64,000 nucleotides of DNA, taken from assembly GCA_038239345.1 (NCBI GenBank), contig JBBSEX010000007.1:225112-289111 (forward strand). The letters run 5' to 3'. This document shows, in pieces, positions 52,166 through 60,843 of this stretch. This DNA is from JBBSEX01 sp038239345. Lineage in GTDB: Bacteria > Acidobacteriota > Terriglobia > Bryobacterales > Bryobacteraceae. Within the stretch, counting starts at the first letter, position 1. Every line of letters begins with the position of its first letter. The notes beneath the pieces are model-generated. The model was given only the letters and a program-made list of their open reading frames with translations, made no database searches and was not told the DNA's origin. The position numbers and the translations under genes are program-made.

Positions 52166-52224
52166 GGCTTCGCCTTCTGGCTGTACTTTAGAGTGTACCA
52201 GTAGAACTTCTCGTGGTAAACCCG

Positions 52225-52300
52225 TCTAGGTATAGAATTACGGTAGTAAGAGGGAAATTACCCCTACCCGACCTAGGTAGTATACCTGATCGACGTCGCA
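52225..52300. promoter_or_regulatory. Repeat- and palindrome-rich divergent spacer
   Basis: The spacer between the zinc-ribbon gene (minus) and the Smr gene (plus) holds TCTA-GGTA-TAGA (52225-52236), ACCTAGGT (52271-52278), AGGTA-GTA-TACCT (52275-52287), and CGGTAGTAAG (52241-52250) and CGACGTCGCA (52291-52300). The last two 10-mers recur inside the Smr gene at 52410-52419 and 52399-52408. These look like protein-binding sites, although no regulator is identified. Confidence 0.4.
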
Positions 52301-52321
52301 ACGGAACATCTTTTCTTAAAA

Positions 52322-52606
52322 ATGCCTCACAATTCTGGCGACGAACCCATCAGAATCAAAATCTCCGATACTTTTGACCTGCACTCGATACCCCCACGCG
52401 ACGTCGCACCGGTAGTAAGGGAGTACCTTCAGATGGCTCGTACTATGGGCTTCCGCTCAGTTCGCATCATTCATGGAAGAGGCATCGGCGTCCAGCGGGA
52501 GTTAGTCCGCCGCATCCTCGCCGAAACAAGCTTCGTGCACTCCTTTCAGGACGCGCCAGCCGAAGCCGGTGGATGGGGCGCAACCGTCGTCTTGTTCCTC
52601 CCGTGA
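52322..52606 (+). CDS. Smr-domain protein
   Basis: A 94-residue stand-alone Smr domain with DLHSIPPRDVAPVVREYL (the DLHG-like motif), SVRIIHGRGIG (HGxG motif) and a GGWGATVVLF end. Small MutS-related domains cut DNA or RNA nucleolytically in several characterised proteins. Here it is not fused to MutS2. A leader of A/T (TTTTCTTAAAA) precedes ATG 52322. Confidence 0.88.
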   Translation: MPHNSGDEPIRIKISDTFDLHSIPPRDVAPVVREYLQMARTMGFRSVRIIHGRGIGVQRELVRRILAETSFVHSFQDAPAEAGGWGATVVLFLP

Positions 52607-52625
52607 CGGTTCCATTCACAGGATC

Positions 52626-52654
52626 TTGACATTTCTCAGGTATCATCCTAATTA
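52626..52654 (+). promoter_or_regulatory. Sigma70-type promoter upstream of the intact TonB receptor
   Basis: TTGACA (52626-52631) and TAATTA (52649-52654) are 17 nt apart, a perfect -35 with a fair -10. It lies about 170 nt before the receptor ATG 52828, leaving a long leader that also contains TACAAT at 52787-52792. No riboswitch is recognised in the leader. Confidence 0.5.
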
Positions 52655-52827
52655 CGATCCCATCAGGGGAAGCTGTTACCAGTGAAGAATTTTAGAGTCC
52701 AGCCCGTCGCAGGCGCGTAAACTATTGTGATCAGACGGCTCGAAGCTGGCTTCTAAACTCGCCGCCGTAAGACGGGCGGCCATTGGTACAATCGAATATC
52801 TCAAGAACAGAGGTCTGTAGAATTACG

Positions 52828-55800
52828 ATGCACAAATTGTGTCGCCTCGCTTTAATTTCAAGCTTGCTCGTAGGAAATATCTTCGCGCAGGCAGTAGCCG
52901 GATTGGGTGGAATGTCTGGTGTGGTGCGTGACGCATCCGGCGCCACAATACCCGGCGCAACCGTAATCGTCGCCAACGAGGGAAGAGGCATTCGCCGGGC
53001 TCTCGAAACCAATAACAGCGGCGTTTTTACAGCTCCGGCGCTGCTCCCCGCCGGGGGTTACAAGGTAACGGTAAGCAAGACGGGATTCGGAAACTTCGAA
53101 GCCACCGATATACAGATTGAAGTCGGTCAGAACCTCGATCTTCAGGTTCTGTTGGGTGTAGCGGCATCGTCCACGCAGGTTGACGTAAACTCCGCCAACT
53201 CGCCGATCATTGAAGACACGAAGACCGATGTGTCGCAGGTAATCAACAGCAGACAGATCGTGGATCTGCCGATCAACGGCCGGCGCGCCGATTCGTTTGT
53301 CCTTCTTGCGCCGGCGGTAGTTCCCGATGGAACATTCGGACTGGTCAGCTTCCGCGGTGTCGCCGGCCACAACGCGTTTCTAACCGATGGCAATGACACC
53401 ACCAACTCCTTCTATAACGAAAATGCCGGCCGGACCCGCATCTCCAGCCAGATTTCGCAGGATGCCGTTCAGGAATTCCAGGTAATCTCCGATAACTTCG
53501 CGGCGGAATACGGGCGCGCTATGGGCGGTATCGTAAATACTGTAACGCGCAGCGGCCAGAACGATGTTCACGGTACGGCCTATTGGTTTTTCCGCAATCG
53601 TACCTTGAACGCTCGCGATCGTTACGCCAGCTTCAATCCTCCCGAGGTTCGCCATCAGGCCGGCGGCAGCGTCGGCGGCGCGATCGTGAAGGACAAGCTG
53701 TTTTACTTCTTCAACTTTGAAGCCACTCGCCGCAACTTCCCGTTGATCTCCAGCAATACCCAGGCACCGCTCTTTAACGCAGCCGGTGTGTTTCAGGATA
53801 CCCAATCGAACGGATCCCCAACTTGCGCCGCACCCGCTTCGGCCGCCCAGTGCGCCGCGGCCAGACAATTCGTCACCACGCACGACTTCGGCACGATCGC
53901 CCGCCAAGCTAACTCGGAACTGGGCTTCGGCAAAATCGATTGGCATCCGTCGGAACGCAATAGCGTTAGCTTCAGCTTGAACTATCTGCGCTGGATCTCG
54001 CCAAACGGTATCCAAACACAAGCTGTCTTAAATGATGGTGCCGGCATCGGAAGCAACGCCAACTCAACCGTCCGGACCCGTTATGGCCGCGCCGATTGGA
54101 CCAGCATCATCACTCCCAGTCTGGTAAACGAAGCCCGCTTCGGATGGTTCAAGGATCGTCTCTTTGACGACGCCAGCCCGGAATTCATCACGCCGCAAGC
54201 ACAGCGCGCTGGTTTGACCGTAGCGAGCGTTTCCAACTTGGGCTACGCCACCAGCTATCCTCGCCTCAATCCCAGCGAACAGCGCTTCGAATATGCCGAC
54301 AACCTAAGCTTTACCTATGGCCGCCACACGATGAAATTCGGTATCGACATCAACGATACGGAAGATTATCAAAACCAATTGTCCAACCAGTTTGGCAGCT
54401 ATAGCTACTCCAGCTTCACCAATTTCGCCCTGGACTTTACGGGCAATACAACTGGAGCCAGGAATTACACCACCTTCTCGCAGCGTCTTGGTAATCCCAT
54501 CGTTGATACCCGCATGACGGACTATGGATTCTACGCCCAGGATCAATTCCGAATCAGCCAAAAGCTGACCTTGAACTACGGCCTGCGCTACGAATACTCG
54601 GCCATTCCGCAGCCGAAGCTATTCAATCCCGATTATCCGCAGACGGGGAAAATCAATGCCCCCACTGGTGATTGGGCACCGCGTATTGGCGCCGCCTACA
54701 GCATGGGCAAGACGGTTTTTCGGGCCGGATACGGCTTGTTTTACGGCCGCTTCCAGACTGGGTTGATCAACACGTTATTCCTCAACAACAATCTGTACCA
54801 GCAGGCGATCACGCTGCAGGGCGCACAGATCGCCGCCAGTGGACCGGTGTTCCCGGGTTACCTGCCGCCGACCACACCGTTCACGCCGGGTACGAACGAT
54901 ATTTCCTTTGCTGACAAGAATTTTCGCAACCCTTATACCCATCAGGCCAACTTCTCGATTGAGCACGCGTTCAGCAACACACTCAGCCTGACCACTTCTT
55001 ATTTATGGAGCCGGGGCGTTCAGCTCTACACGATTCGCGACTTGAATGCGACGCCACTGAGCACTCCCGTCACGTACTCCATTCTGAACTCCAGCAACGC
55101 GGTGGTAGGAACCTACACAACCCCCGTCTATCGCGGGCCGGTGAGACCCGATCCGCGTTATCGCCGTATCAACCAGGTTGAGAACGGCGCGCTTAGCTAC
55201 TACGACGGTCTTGCCGTTCAATTGAACAAGCGCCTTTCCCACGGACTACAGGCCTCAGTCGCCTATACCTGGTCCCATGCAATCGACTTCAACCAGGGTG
55301 GAGGTAACAACAACATCTTCTTCAGTAGCGGTCCGACCAGCTACTATGACGGCGATTTCGCCGGTGAAAAAGGTTCTTCGGCCAACGATGTTCGGCATCG
55401 CTTCATTATCAGTTCCATCTGGAACCCGACGTTCACCACGAACACCAGCTTCGTTTCGCGCTACCTGATTAACAACTGGCAACTCAGTCAGATCACCACC
55501 CTCCAATCCTCGCCTCCCGCTCAGGCGACAGTGAACGTCAGCGGTAGTGCGTTCCCGGGTGCTCTCGTTACCGGCTCGCTCAACGGACTCGGTGGTCCCA
55601 GTCGCGTGCCGTTTGAATCGGTAAACAACCTGAATCTCGATCGGTTCTATCGTGTCGACGCGCGCTTGGCGAAGGTATTGCCGATCAACGATCGCGTTAA
55701 GGTCTATTTGCAATTCGAAGTATTCAACCTGACCAACACGCCAACCGACACTAGCCGCCGCACGCCGCAATATCAGCTGAATTCCGCCGCGGCCACACTA

Positions 55801-55899
55801 ACGCCCATCGCAAGCTACGCCAGTGGATCCGCATCCCAGGGCTTCCCCGACGGCACCAATGTCCGTCGCGCCCAGGTCAGCCTGCGTCTCACGTTCTAA
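52828..55899 (+). CDS. TonB-dependent receptor, Oar-like with carboxypeptidase-regulatory-like domain
   Basis: An intact 1023-residue outer-membrane protein. ATG 52828 gives a signal peptide (MHKLCRLALISSLLVGNIFAQ). Then come an Ig-like CarboxypepD_reg domain (GMSGVVRDASGATIPGATVIV), a plug (VDLPINGRRADSFVLLAPAV, NAFLTDGNDTTN) and the barrel (YAQDQFRISQKLTLNYGLRYEYS, SYLWSRGVQ, AYTWSHAID), ending RRAQVSLRLTF with C-terminal Phe. The DGNDTTNSFYNENAGRTR and EFQVISDNFAAEYGRAMGG segments match the acidobacterial Oar-type expansion. No separate binding lipoprotein is adjacent. A promoter lies upstream and a strong terminator downstream, so it is a single-gene unit. Confidence 0.92.
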   Translation: MHKLCRLALISSLLVGNIFAQAVAGLGGMSGVVRDASGATIPGATVIVANEGRGIRRALETNNSGVFTAPALLPAGGYKVTVSKTGFGNFEATDIQIEVGQNLDLQVLLGVAASSTQVDVNSANSPIIEDTKTDVSQVINSRQIVDLPINGRRADSFVLLAPAVVPDGTFGLVSFRGVAGHNAFLTDGNDTTNSFYNENAGRTRISSQISQDAVQEFQVISDNFAAEYGRAMGGIVNTVTRSGQNDVHGTAYWFFRNRTLNARDRYASFNPPEVRHQAGGSVGGAIVKDKLFYFFNFEATRRNFPLISSNTQAPLFNAAGVFQDTQSNGSPTCAAPASAAQCAAARQFVTTHDFGTIARQANSELGFGKIDWHPSERNSVSFSLNYLRWISPNGIQTQAVLNDGAGIGSNANSTVRTRYGRADWTSIITPSLVNEARFGWFKDRLFDDASPEFITPQAQRAGLTVASVSNLGYATSYPRLNPSEQRFEYADNLSFTYGRHTMKFGIDINDTEDYQNQLSNQFGSYSYSSFTNFALDFTGNTTGARNYTTFSQRLGNPIVDTRMTDYGFYAQDQFRISQKLTLNYGLRYEYSAIPQPKLFNPDYPQTGKINAPTGDWAPRIGAAYSMGKTVFRAGYGLFYGRFQTGLINTLFLNNNLYQQAITLQGAQIAASGPVFPGYLPPTTPFTPGTNDISFADKNFRNPYTHQANFSIEHAFSNTLSLTTSYLWSRGVQLYTIRDLNATPLSTPVTYSILNSSNAVVGTYTTPVYRGPVRPDPRYRRINQVENGALSYYDGLAVQLNKRLSHGLQASVAYTWSHAIDFNQGGGNNNIFFSSGPTSYYDGDFAGEKGSSANDVRHRFIISSIWNPTFTTNTSFVSRYLINNWQLSQITTLQSSPPAQATVNVSGSAFPGALVTGSLNGLGGPSRVPFESVNNLNLDRFYRVDARLAKVLPINDRVKVYLQFEVFNLTNTPTDTSRRTPQYQLNSAAATLTPIASYASGSASQGFPDGTNVRRAQVSLRLTF

Positions 55900-55923
55900 A
55901 CAACAGGCGAACTGCTTTCAATC

Positions 55924-55960
55924 GGGCCGGCTTTCTCTTCGGAGCGAGCCGGCCCTTTTT
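55924..55960 (+). terminator. Rho-independent terminator of the TonB receptor gene
   Basis: GGGCCGGCT (55924-55932) and AGCCGGCCC (55947-55955) form a perfect 9-bp stem around a 14-nt loop, followed directly by TTTTT (55956-55960). It lies 24 nt after the receptor stop. It is the clearest intrinsic terminator in the window. Confidence 0.88.
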
Positions 55961-55982
55961 ATCGTTGTATCCTTAGTTACTA

Positions 55983-56780
55983 GTGCTTCTGAGTGGATCA
56001 GATTTCGAATTGCCCGGTGCGTCTAAACAGACCACGGTTGGCATTGTCGGAACCTTCGACGTTGAGAACTACGGTGATCTTCTCTTCCCCCTGATGGCCC
56101 AAGCGGCATTGAGCCGGCGCGACCGATCCGTCAAAATCTTACCGTTCTCTCCAAATAGCCGTTCTGCGTCGCTCTGGCCTTTTGCAGTTTATTCCGCTGC
56201 GGATATCCCGCAATATCTTCCTGATCTCTCGGCATTGCTGATCGGCGGCGGACAATTGATCCGGTTCGACAAAGGTTATCCCGTCGCGGTGGACGAAAAT
56301 TCAAAATTACCTCTCGCTTATTGGCTAATTCCGGCGGCGCTTGGCGCTATGATCGGCAAGCCCGTCATCTGGAATGCGATCGGCGTATGGACCGATTCTC
56401 CACCCGCGCCCTGGTACGACGATGTTGTCGCTACCGTCCTTTCGGCCAGCCACTTCATCGGCGTGCGCGACGAGGCATCGCAACAACATCTCGCCAAAAC
56501 CGCGCCGGCAGTCGATATCCAACTGATTCCCGATACCGCCTTTTCCATATCCCGGGTCTGGCCGCTCCAGGAGGAGAGTAAGGAGTATAAGCAATGGCGA
56601 GCGTCTCTCGGCCTTGAAGGACGTTACATCGCGATTCAGGCGCATCAAACGCTGGAGCAATTTCGACCCGAGTTGGACGATTTGCTGAGGAAAATGGGCG
56701 GCATCCCCAGCGTCATTCTTCCCATCTGCTGGTGCCATGGGGACCGCGCCGAACGTTGCCTTTGGCTGACAGGAACATGA
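55983..56780 (+). pseudogene. Polysaccharide pyruvyl transferase, N-terminal part before a frameshift
   Basis: A 265-codon frame: GIVGTFDVENYGDLLFPLMAQ (typical start of the CsaB/WcaK pyruvyl transferase family), ALLIGGGQLIRF, GKPVIWNAIGVW and the later VRDEASQQHL. Native sequence runs through GDRAER at about 56755, then reads CLWLTGT and stops, while the continuation LPLADRNMIASREWL lies in the other frame. One base is missing near 56754-56758. The family adds pyruvate ketals to cell-surface sugars. Start GTG 55983 follows the receptor terminator by 22 nt. Confidence 0.8.
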
Positions 56781-57196
56781 TCGCTAGTCGGGAGTGGCTT
56801 TCGCCCAAATTAATTGGCGAGATTTTAGGCCGGTCGGAACTGGTGGTTGCTTCCAGTCTCCATGCCTGCATTACCGGCGTCAGCTACGGTGTGCCAGTCG
56901 TCCGGGTCCCCGGTTCCAATTCCAGCGATCAAAAGTTTAAACTGCTAAACAAGTTTCAGGGCGTGGCCAACATCCATGACAAGAAGGCTGGGGCAATGGT
57001 AATTCAGCACAACCGCGAGATTGAGCCGGAAGCCGTCGAATGCGCCGATCGCCTGGATCGTTACTGGGATCAGGTGATGGATGTTATTTGCAATCCCAGC
57101 CTGTTCAATTCGCAGCGCTCCATGCGCCTGATGTTGGGTTGGGCGGCGAAAATATTCGGCGACATCGAAACCGCCGCGCTTACCGCTCGACCCTAG
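56732..57196 (+). pseudogene. Polysaccharide pyruvyl transferase, C-terminal part after the frameshift
   Basis: A 154-codon frame whose informative part begins near 56756 with LPLADRNMIASREWLSPKLI and continues GRSELVVASSLHACITGVSYGVPVVRV, the conserved SSLHACI...G.PVV region in which the His is a family hallmark. The first eight codons are out-of-frame noise from the overlap. With the upstream part it makes a protein of about 404 residues, usual for this family. It ends 19 nt before the oxygenase gene. Confidence 0.8.
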
Positions 57197-57215
57197 CCCA
57201 AGTGCAGATGAATTT

Positions 57216-57905
57216 ATGTTGAAAATTAATATGATCGAAGAGAACGTACTCGAGACAATTCCATTCGAATGGAAATTTATCGGCCAGCTTTTTTCGCGTC
57301 AAGATGCAGCCGCCCTGGCCGCTTCGTTCCCCCGCGACAAGTTCAAAACGGTAAAGGGCTACGACGGAGAAAAGGGATATGAATACGTTTCCCGGTCGCT
57401 GATTCACATGGGTGCCGATTCACCCTCCCATCCCGATGGTTTGAGCCCGGCTTGGCGGCAATTCGCAAGCGATCTTCTTTCCGCGGCGTATCGCGCGGCG
57501 ATGATCAAACTTACCGGCCGCGATCTTTCCGCATGCGTCATGGAGGTGAACGTGATTCACTATGGGCCGGGAGCTTGGCTGGGGCCGCACCTGGACCTAA
57601 AGGAGAAAATCGCCACCCATGTTTTCTATTTCAATGAATCATGGGATAGGAATGATGGCGGGTGTCTGGCAATTCTCGGCTCCTCCGATCCGTCTGACAT
57701 CGTCGCCGAAATCAATCCCATCGTGGGGAGTTCGGCTCTGATCGTCCGTTCGGATCATTCCTGGCACACAGTCTCGCGCGTAGCGAATGGCTGTCGTTTA
57801 TCCCGCCGCAGCATGAATGTGATTTTCCATCAGCCGGGATCCATCAGTTCGATGTGGCCGCCCAACGATAATCCCGAGCTTCACGATTACCACGCTGGAG
57901 AGTAA
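57216..57905 (+). CDS. 2-oxoglutarate/Fe(II)-dependent oxygenase
   Basis: A 229-residue cytoplasmic dioxygenase with the jelly-roll facial triad: GPHLDLKEKIATHVFYF (HxD), and the distal His in IVRSDHSWHTVSRV; an Arg in LSRRSMN would bind 2-oxoglutarate. The layout resembles prolyl-4-hydroxylase-like 2OG enzymes, which hydroxylate peptides, sugars or small molecules. It sits 19 nt after the pyruvyl transferase, so it may modify the same surface glycan or its precursor (inference). Confidence 0.85.
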   Translation: MLKINMIEENVLETIPFEWKFIGQLFSRQDAAALAASFPRDKFKTVKGYDGEKGYEYVSRSLIHMGADSPSHPDGLSPAWRQFASDLLSAAYRAAMIKLTGRDLSACVMEVNVIHYGPGAWLGPHLDLKEKIATHVFYFNESWDRNDGGCLAILGSSDPSDIVAEINPIVGSSALIVRSDHSWHTVSRVANGCRLSRRSMNVIFHQPGSISSMWPPNDNPELHDYHAGE

Positions 57906-57962
57906 GATCGGCGTCTTGAATGCCGGTACAATATTCAGATCGCCAGGCACAACCCTCACAAC

Positions 57963-60362
57963 ATGTTGAAACGTACGTTGCTCTTTCTCGCCGCGGGATC
58001 GCTGCTCTCAGCGGCGGTCCCCACTCCGGAAAGCCACTTCGGCCATCCCATCGGCGTCGATCGCGAACTGCTCGATTGGGACAAGGTGGTGTCGTACTTC
58101 CAGGCGCTGGGAAAATCCAGCAGCCGTATTCGGGTAGAGGAAATTGGTAAGACCGCCGAAGGCCGCCCGTTCATCGCCGCCACCATCGCTTCTCCTGAAA
58201 CGCTACGAAATTTAGACCATTATCGTGAGATTCAGGCAAGGCTCGCCGACCCGCGAAAGACCACGCCAGACGAGGCGCGGAAGCTGGCCGCCGAAGGCAA
58301 GGTGGTGGTATTAATCACGTGTTCCATTCACGCCCCGGAAGTAGCTTCCACCCATACCGCCATCGAATTCGCCTACAAGATGCTGACCGAGGACCGTCCG
58401 AAATTTCGCGCAATCCTCGACAACACGATCTTCATCCTGGTGCCTTCACAAAACCCCGATGGGGTCGATATCGTCACCCGCTGGTATCGCAAGACCTTGC
58501 ATACCCCGTACGAAGGCACTTCGCCACCGGAGCTTTATCACAAGTACGTAGGGCACGATAACAATCGCGATTGGTACATCTTCTCGCAGCCCGAAACGCG
58601 CGCCACCATTTCCCGGATTCAGAACGTGTGGCATCCCCAAATCGTGTATGACGTCCATCAGCAGGGGCCGTACGCAGCGCGGCTATTTGTTCCGCCGTGG
58701 CTCGATCCGGTGGATCCGAACATCGACGCAATCATCACGCAGCTTTGCAATTCGATCGGTACCGGGATGGCCGCCGATTTGACTTCGGCTGGCAAGACGG
58801 GAATCGCGATCAATGCCATGTACGATTTCTGGACGCCCGCGCGGCACTATCAGGCCTATCACGGGGGCTTACGAATCTTGAGCGAGTCGGCCAGCGCTAA
58901 GTTGGCCACGCCGATAACCGTCAAGCCCGGCGAGGTTCAAGGCGATGAGCTGGGTTATGACGCCCGGGTACGAAGCTGGAACTACCTGGAACCCTGGAAC
59001 GGCGGCGTTTGGCGGCTGCGCGACATCATCGATTATCAGAACATCGCCTGGGAATCGTGCCTCTATCAGGCGGCCATCCGGCGGGAAGACATGCTGCTCA
59101 GCTTTTATGAAGTTGGCAGGCGCGCCGCGGCCCGGACATCCCCCTCGGCCTTCGTAATTCCGATTGAGCAGTTCAATCCCGGGGCAGCTGAAAAGATGTT
59201 GCGGACGCTCGAGTTCGGCGAGGTGGAAATTGAAAAGTCGGCTGATGATTTCCAGGCTGGAGGTAAGCGATATAAGGCCGGCAGCTATGTCATCCGCATG
59301 CAGCAACCGTATTCCAGCTACGCCAAGACACTGCTGGAACGGCAGAATTATCCAGATCTCCGCGTGTATCCCGGCGGCCCTCCAAGAAGGCCGTATGATG
59401 TCACCGCGCAGACCTTGCCGCTTTTGATGGGCGTGACCACGGACACAATCGACCAGCCTTTTCCCGTTAAGCTGGCGCCCGCAAAGGGATTCACCTTTCA
59501 ACTGGATCATGCTGTTGGCGCGCGCGCTTTGCCCGCGTCCGATGTCTATTCCTGGCTAGCGGTGAATCGCGCCTGGAAGGCCGGCACTCCCATATTTCGC
59601 GACGCAACCAGCGGCGATTTTACATTGCAAGCAAGCGCCGGAAGCGCGACAGAAATCACCAGGCCGCGGATTGGGCTCTATCGGAGCTATTCCCCGGCGA
59701 TGGATGAAGGCTGGACGCGCTGGCTTCTGGAACAATTCGAGTTCCAGTTTTCACGCCCTGACAATCTGGAGATCACCGCTGGAAATCTGCGCCAACGCTA
59801 CGACACGATCGTCTTTCCGGATCAGGCCCTCTCAACGATCACCGAAGGATTTCGCCCAGGGACGATGCCCCCCGAATTTTGTGGCGGGCTTGGACCAAAG
59901 GCCGCGGCATCGCTTAAGAAATTCGTCGAAGACGGTGGGACGCTCGTCTTCCTGAACCATTCCACCGAGTACGCTATCGGCCAACTCGGCGTAACAGCGA
60001 AGAACAATGTTGGCGGCGTTTCCAATAAGGATTTTTATTCGCCCGGCTCGCTGCTGAACGCCATCGTCGATACCAAACATCCGCTGGCCTATGGCATGCA
60101 TCCGGGCGTCGCCCTGTGGTCGGAGGGCAGCCCTGCATGGGACTTGCCGGATGCGCCGGCGAAGGCCGTCGTGCAGTATCCCGCCACAAAGGTACTGGCA
60201 TCCGGTTGGCTGCTAGGCGAAACATATCTGACAGGTAAAGCCGCGCTGCTCGATGTACCGCTGGGCTCGGGGCACATCGTCTTATTTGGAATGCGGCCCC
60301 AGTATCGGGCCCAGAGTTACGAAACGTTCAAATTGTTCTTCAATAGCCTGGTCTACCATTAG
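57963..60362 (+). CDS. Exported M14 family zinc carboxypeptidase-like peptidase
   Basis: A 799-residue secreted protein with signal peptide (MLKRTLLFLAAGSLLSAA). The M14 zinc motif appears as CSIHAPEVAS (HxxE) and the third ligand in YDVHQQGPYA. The substrate-binding segments SQNPDGVDIV and NRDWYIFSQPET are also typical. A long C-terminal region (residues about 420-799) has beta-rich and GATase-like elements (GGTLVFLNHSTEYA, GSGHIVLFGMRPQYRAQS) as in acidobacterial M14 proteins. It removes C-terminal residues or acts on peptidoglycan peptides. A TACAAT hexamer stands 30 nt upstream. Confidence 0.88.
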   Translation: MLKRTLLFLAAGSLLSAAVPTPESHFGHPIGVDRELLDWDKVVSYFQALGKSSSRIRVEEIGKTAEGRPFIAATIASPETLRNLDHYREIQARLADPRKTTPDEARKLAAEGKVVVLITCSIHAPEVASTHTAIEFAYKMLTEDRPKFRAILDNTIFILVPSQNPDGVDIVTRWYRKTLHTPYEGTSPPELYHKYVGHDNNRDWYIFSQPETRATISRIQNVWHPQIVYDVHQQGPYAARLFVPPWLDPVDPNIDAIITQLCNSIGTGMAADLTSAGKTGIAINAMYDFWTPARHYQAYHGGLRILSESASAKLATPITVKPGEVQGDELGYDARVRSWNYLEPWNGGVWRLRDIIDYQNIAWESCLYQAAIRREDMLLSFYEVGRRAAARTSPSAFVIPIEQFNPGAAEKMLRTLEFGEVEIEKSADDFQAGGKRYKAGSYVIRMQQPYSSYAKTLLERQNYPDLRVYPGGPPRRPYDVTAQTLPLLMGVTTDTIDQPFPVKLAPAKGFTFQLDHAVGARALPASDVYSWLAVNRAWKAGTPIFRDATSGDFTLQASAGSATEITRPRIGLYRSYSPAMDEGWTRWLLEQFEFQFSRPDNLEITAGNLRQRYDTIVFPDQALSTITEGFRPGTMPPEFCGGLGPKAAASLKKFVEDGGTLVFLNHSTEYAIGQLGVTAKNNVGGVSNKDFYSPGSLLNAIVDTKHPLAYGMHPGVALWSEGSPAWDLPDAPAKAVVQYPATKVLASGWLLGETYLTGKAALLDVPLGSGHIVLFGMRPQYRAQSYETFKLFFNSLVYH

Positions 60363-60377
60363 ACGGAGAGAATCCGC

Positions 60378-60842
60378 ATGCAACGTATGACCATTCGCCC
60401 CAGCGCAAAGATGATCACGCTGTCGTATGTCGTAATTATTTTGATCGTTATCGCGTGTGTCGGTTTGTACTATGCTCTGTTTCCGGAGCAATCTCCTTTA
60501 TGGCTGATCGCCCCGGCCCTGCTGCTGATCCTGCCGTTGCGCGCGACGATTATCCGGCATCTCGGAGCGCGAATCACTCTAGATGATGACCGGTTGATTT
60601 ACGAAGCTGGCGTGATGACTAAGACCACTCGCACCCTGGATCTTAAGAAAGTGCAAGATGTTCGGGTGACGCAGCGCTTCGGGCAGCGCATCATTCAAAC
60701 CGGCGATATCAATGTTGAGAATGCCGGCGAAACGGGAACGCTGTTGCTGCAAAACGTCGACAATCCCCAAAAGATCGCGCATATCATTCTGGATGCGGCG
60801 CGTCACGATCCGGGCATCCCCGTGCCTCCGCCGGTTTTATAG
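60378..60842 (+). CDS. PH-domain membrane protein (YdbS/YdbT-like)
   Basis: A 154-residue protein with two hydrophobic helices (about residues 13-33 and 38-56) and then a bacterial PH-like domain (LDDDRLIYEAGVMTKTTRTLDLKKVQDVRVTQ, in part; GDINVENAG). Bacterial PH proteins of this kind often have two or three units; this is a single unit. Function is unknown. It follows the M14 gene by 15 nt and its stop abuts the convergent deacetylase gene by 1 nt. Confidence 0.8.
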   Translation: MQRMTIRPSAKMITLSYVVIILIVIACVGLYYALFPEQSPLWLIAPALLLILPLRATIIRHLGARITLDDDRLIYEAGVMTKTTRTLDLKKVQDVRVTQRFGQRIIQTGDINVENAGETGTLLLQNVDNPQKIAHIILDAARHDPGIPVPPPVL

Positions 60843-60843
60843 A

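Noticed and set aside
51642..52229. 195-codon plus-strand frame opposite the zinc-ribbon gene
   Set aside because: Antisense of a gene with clear zinc-ribbon, helix and sandwich regions.
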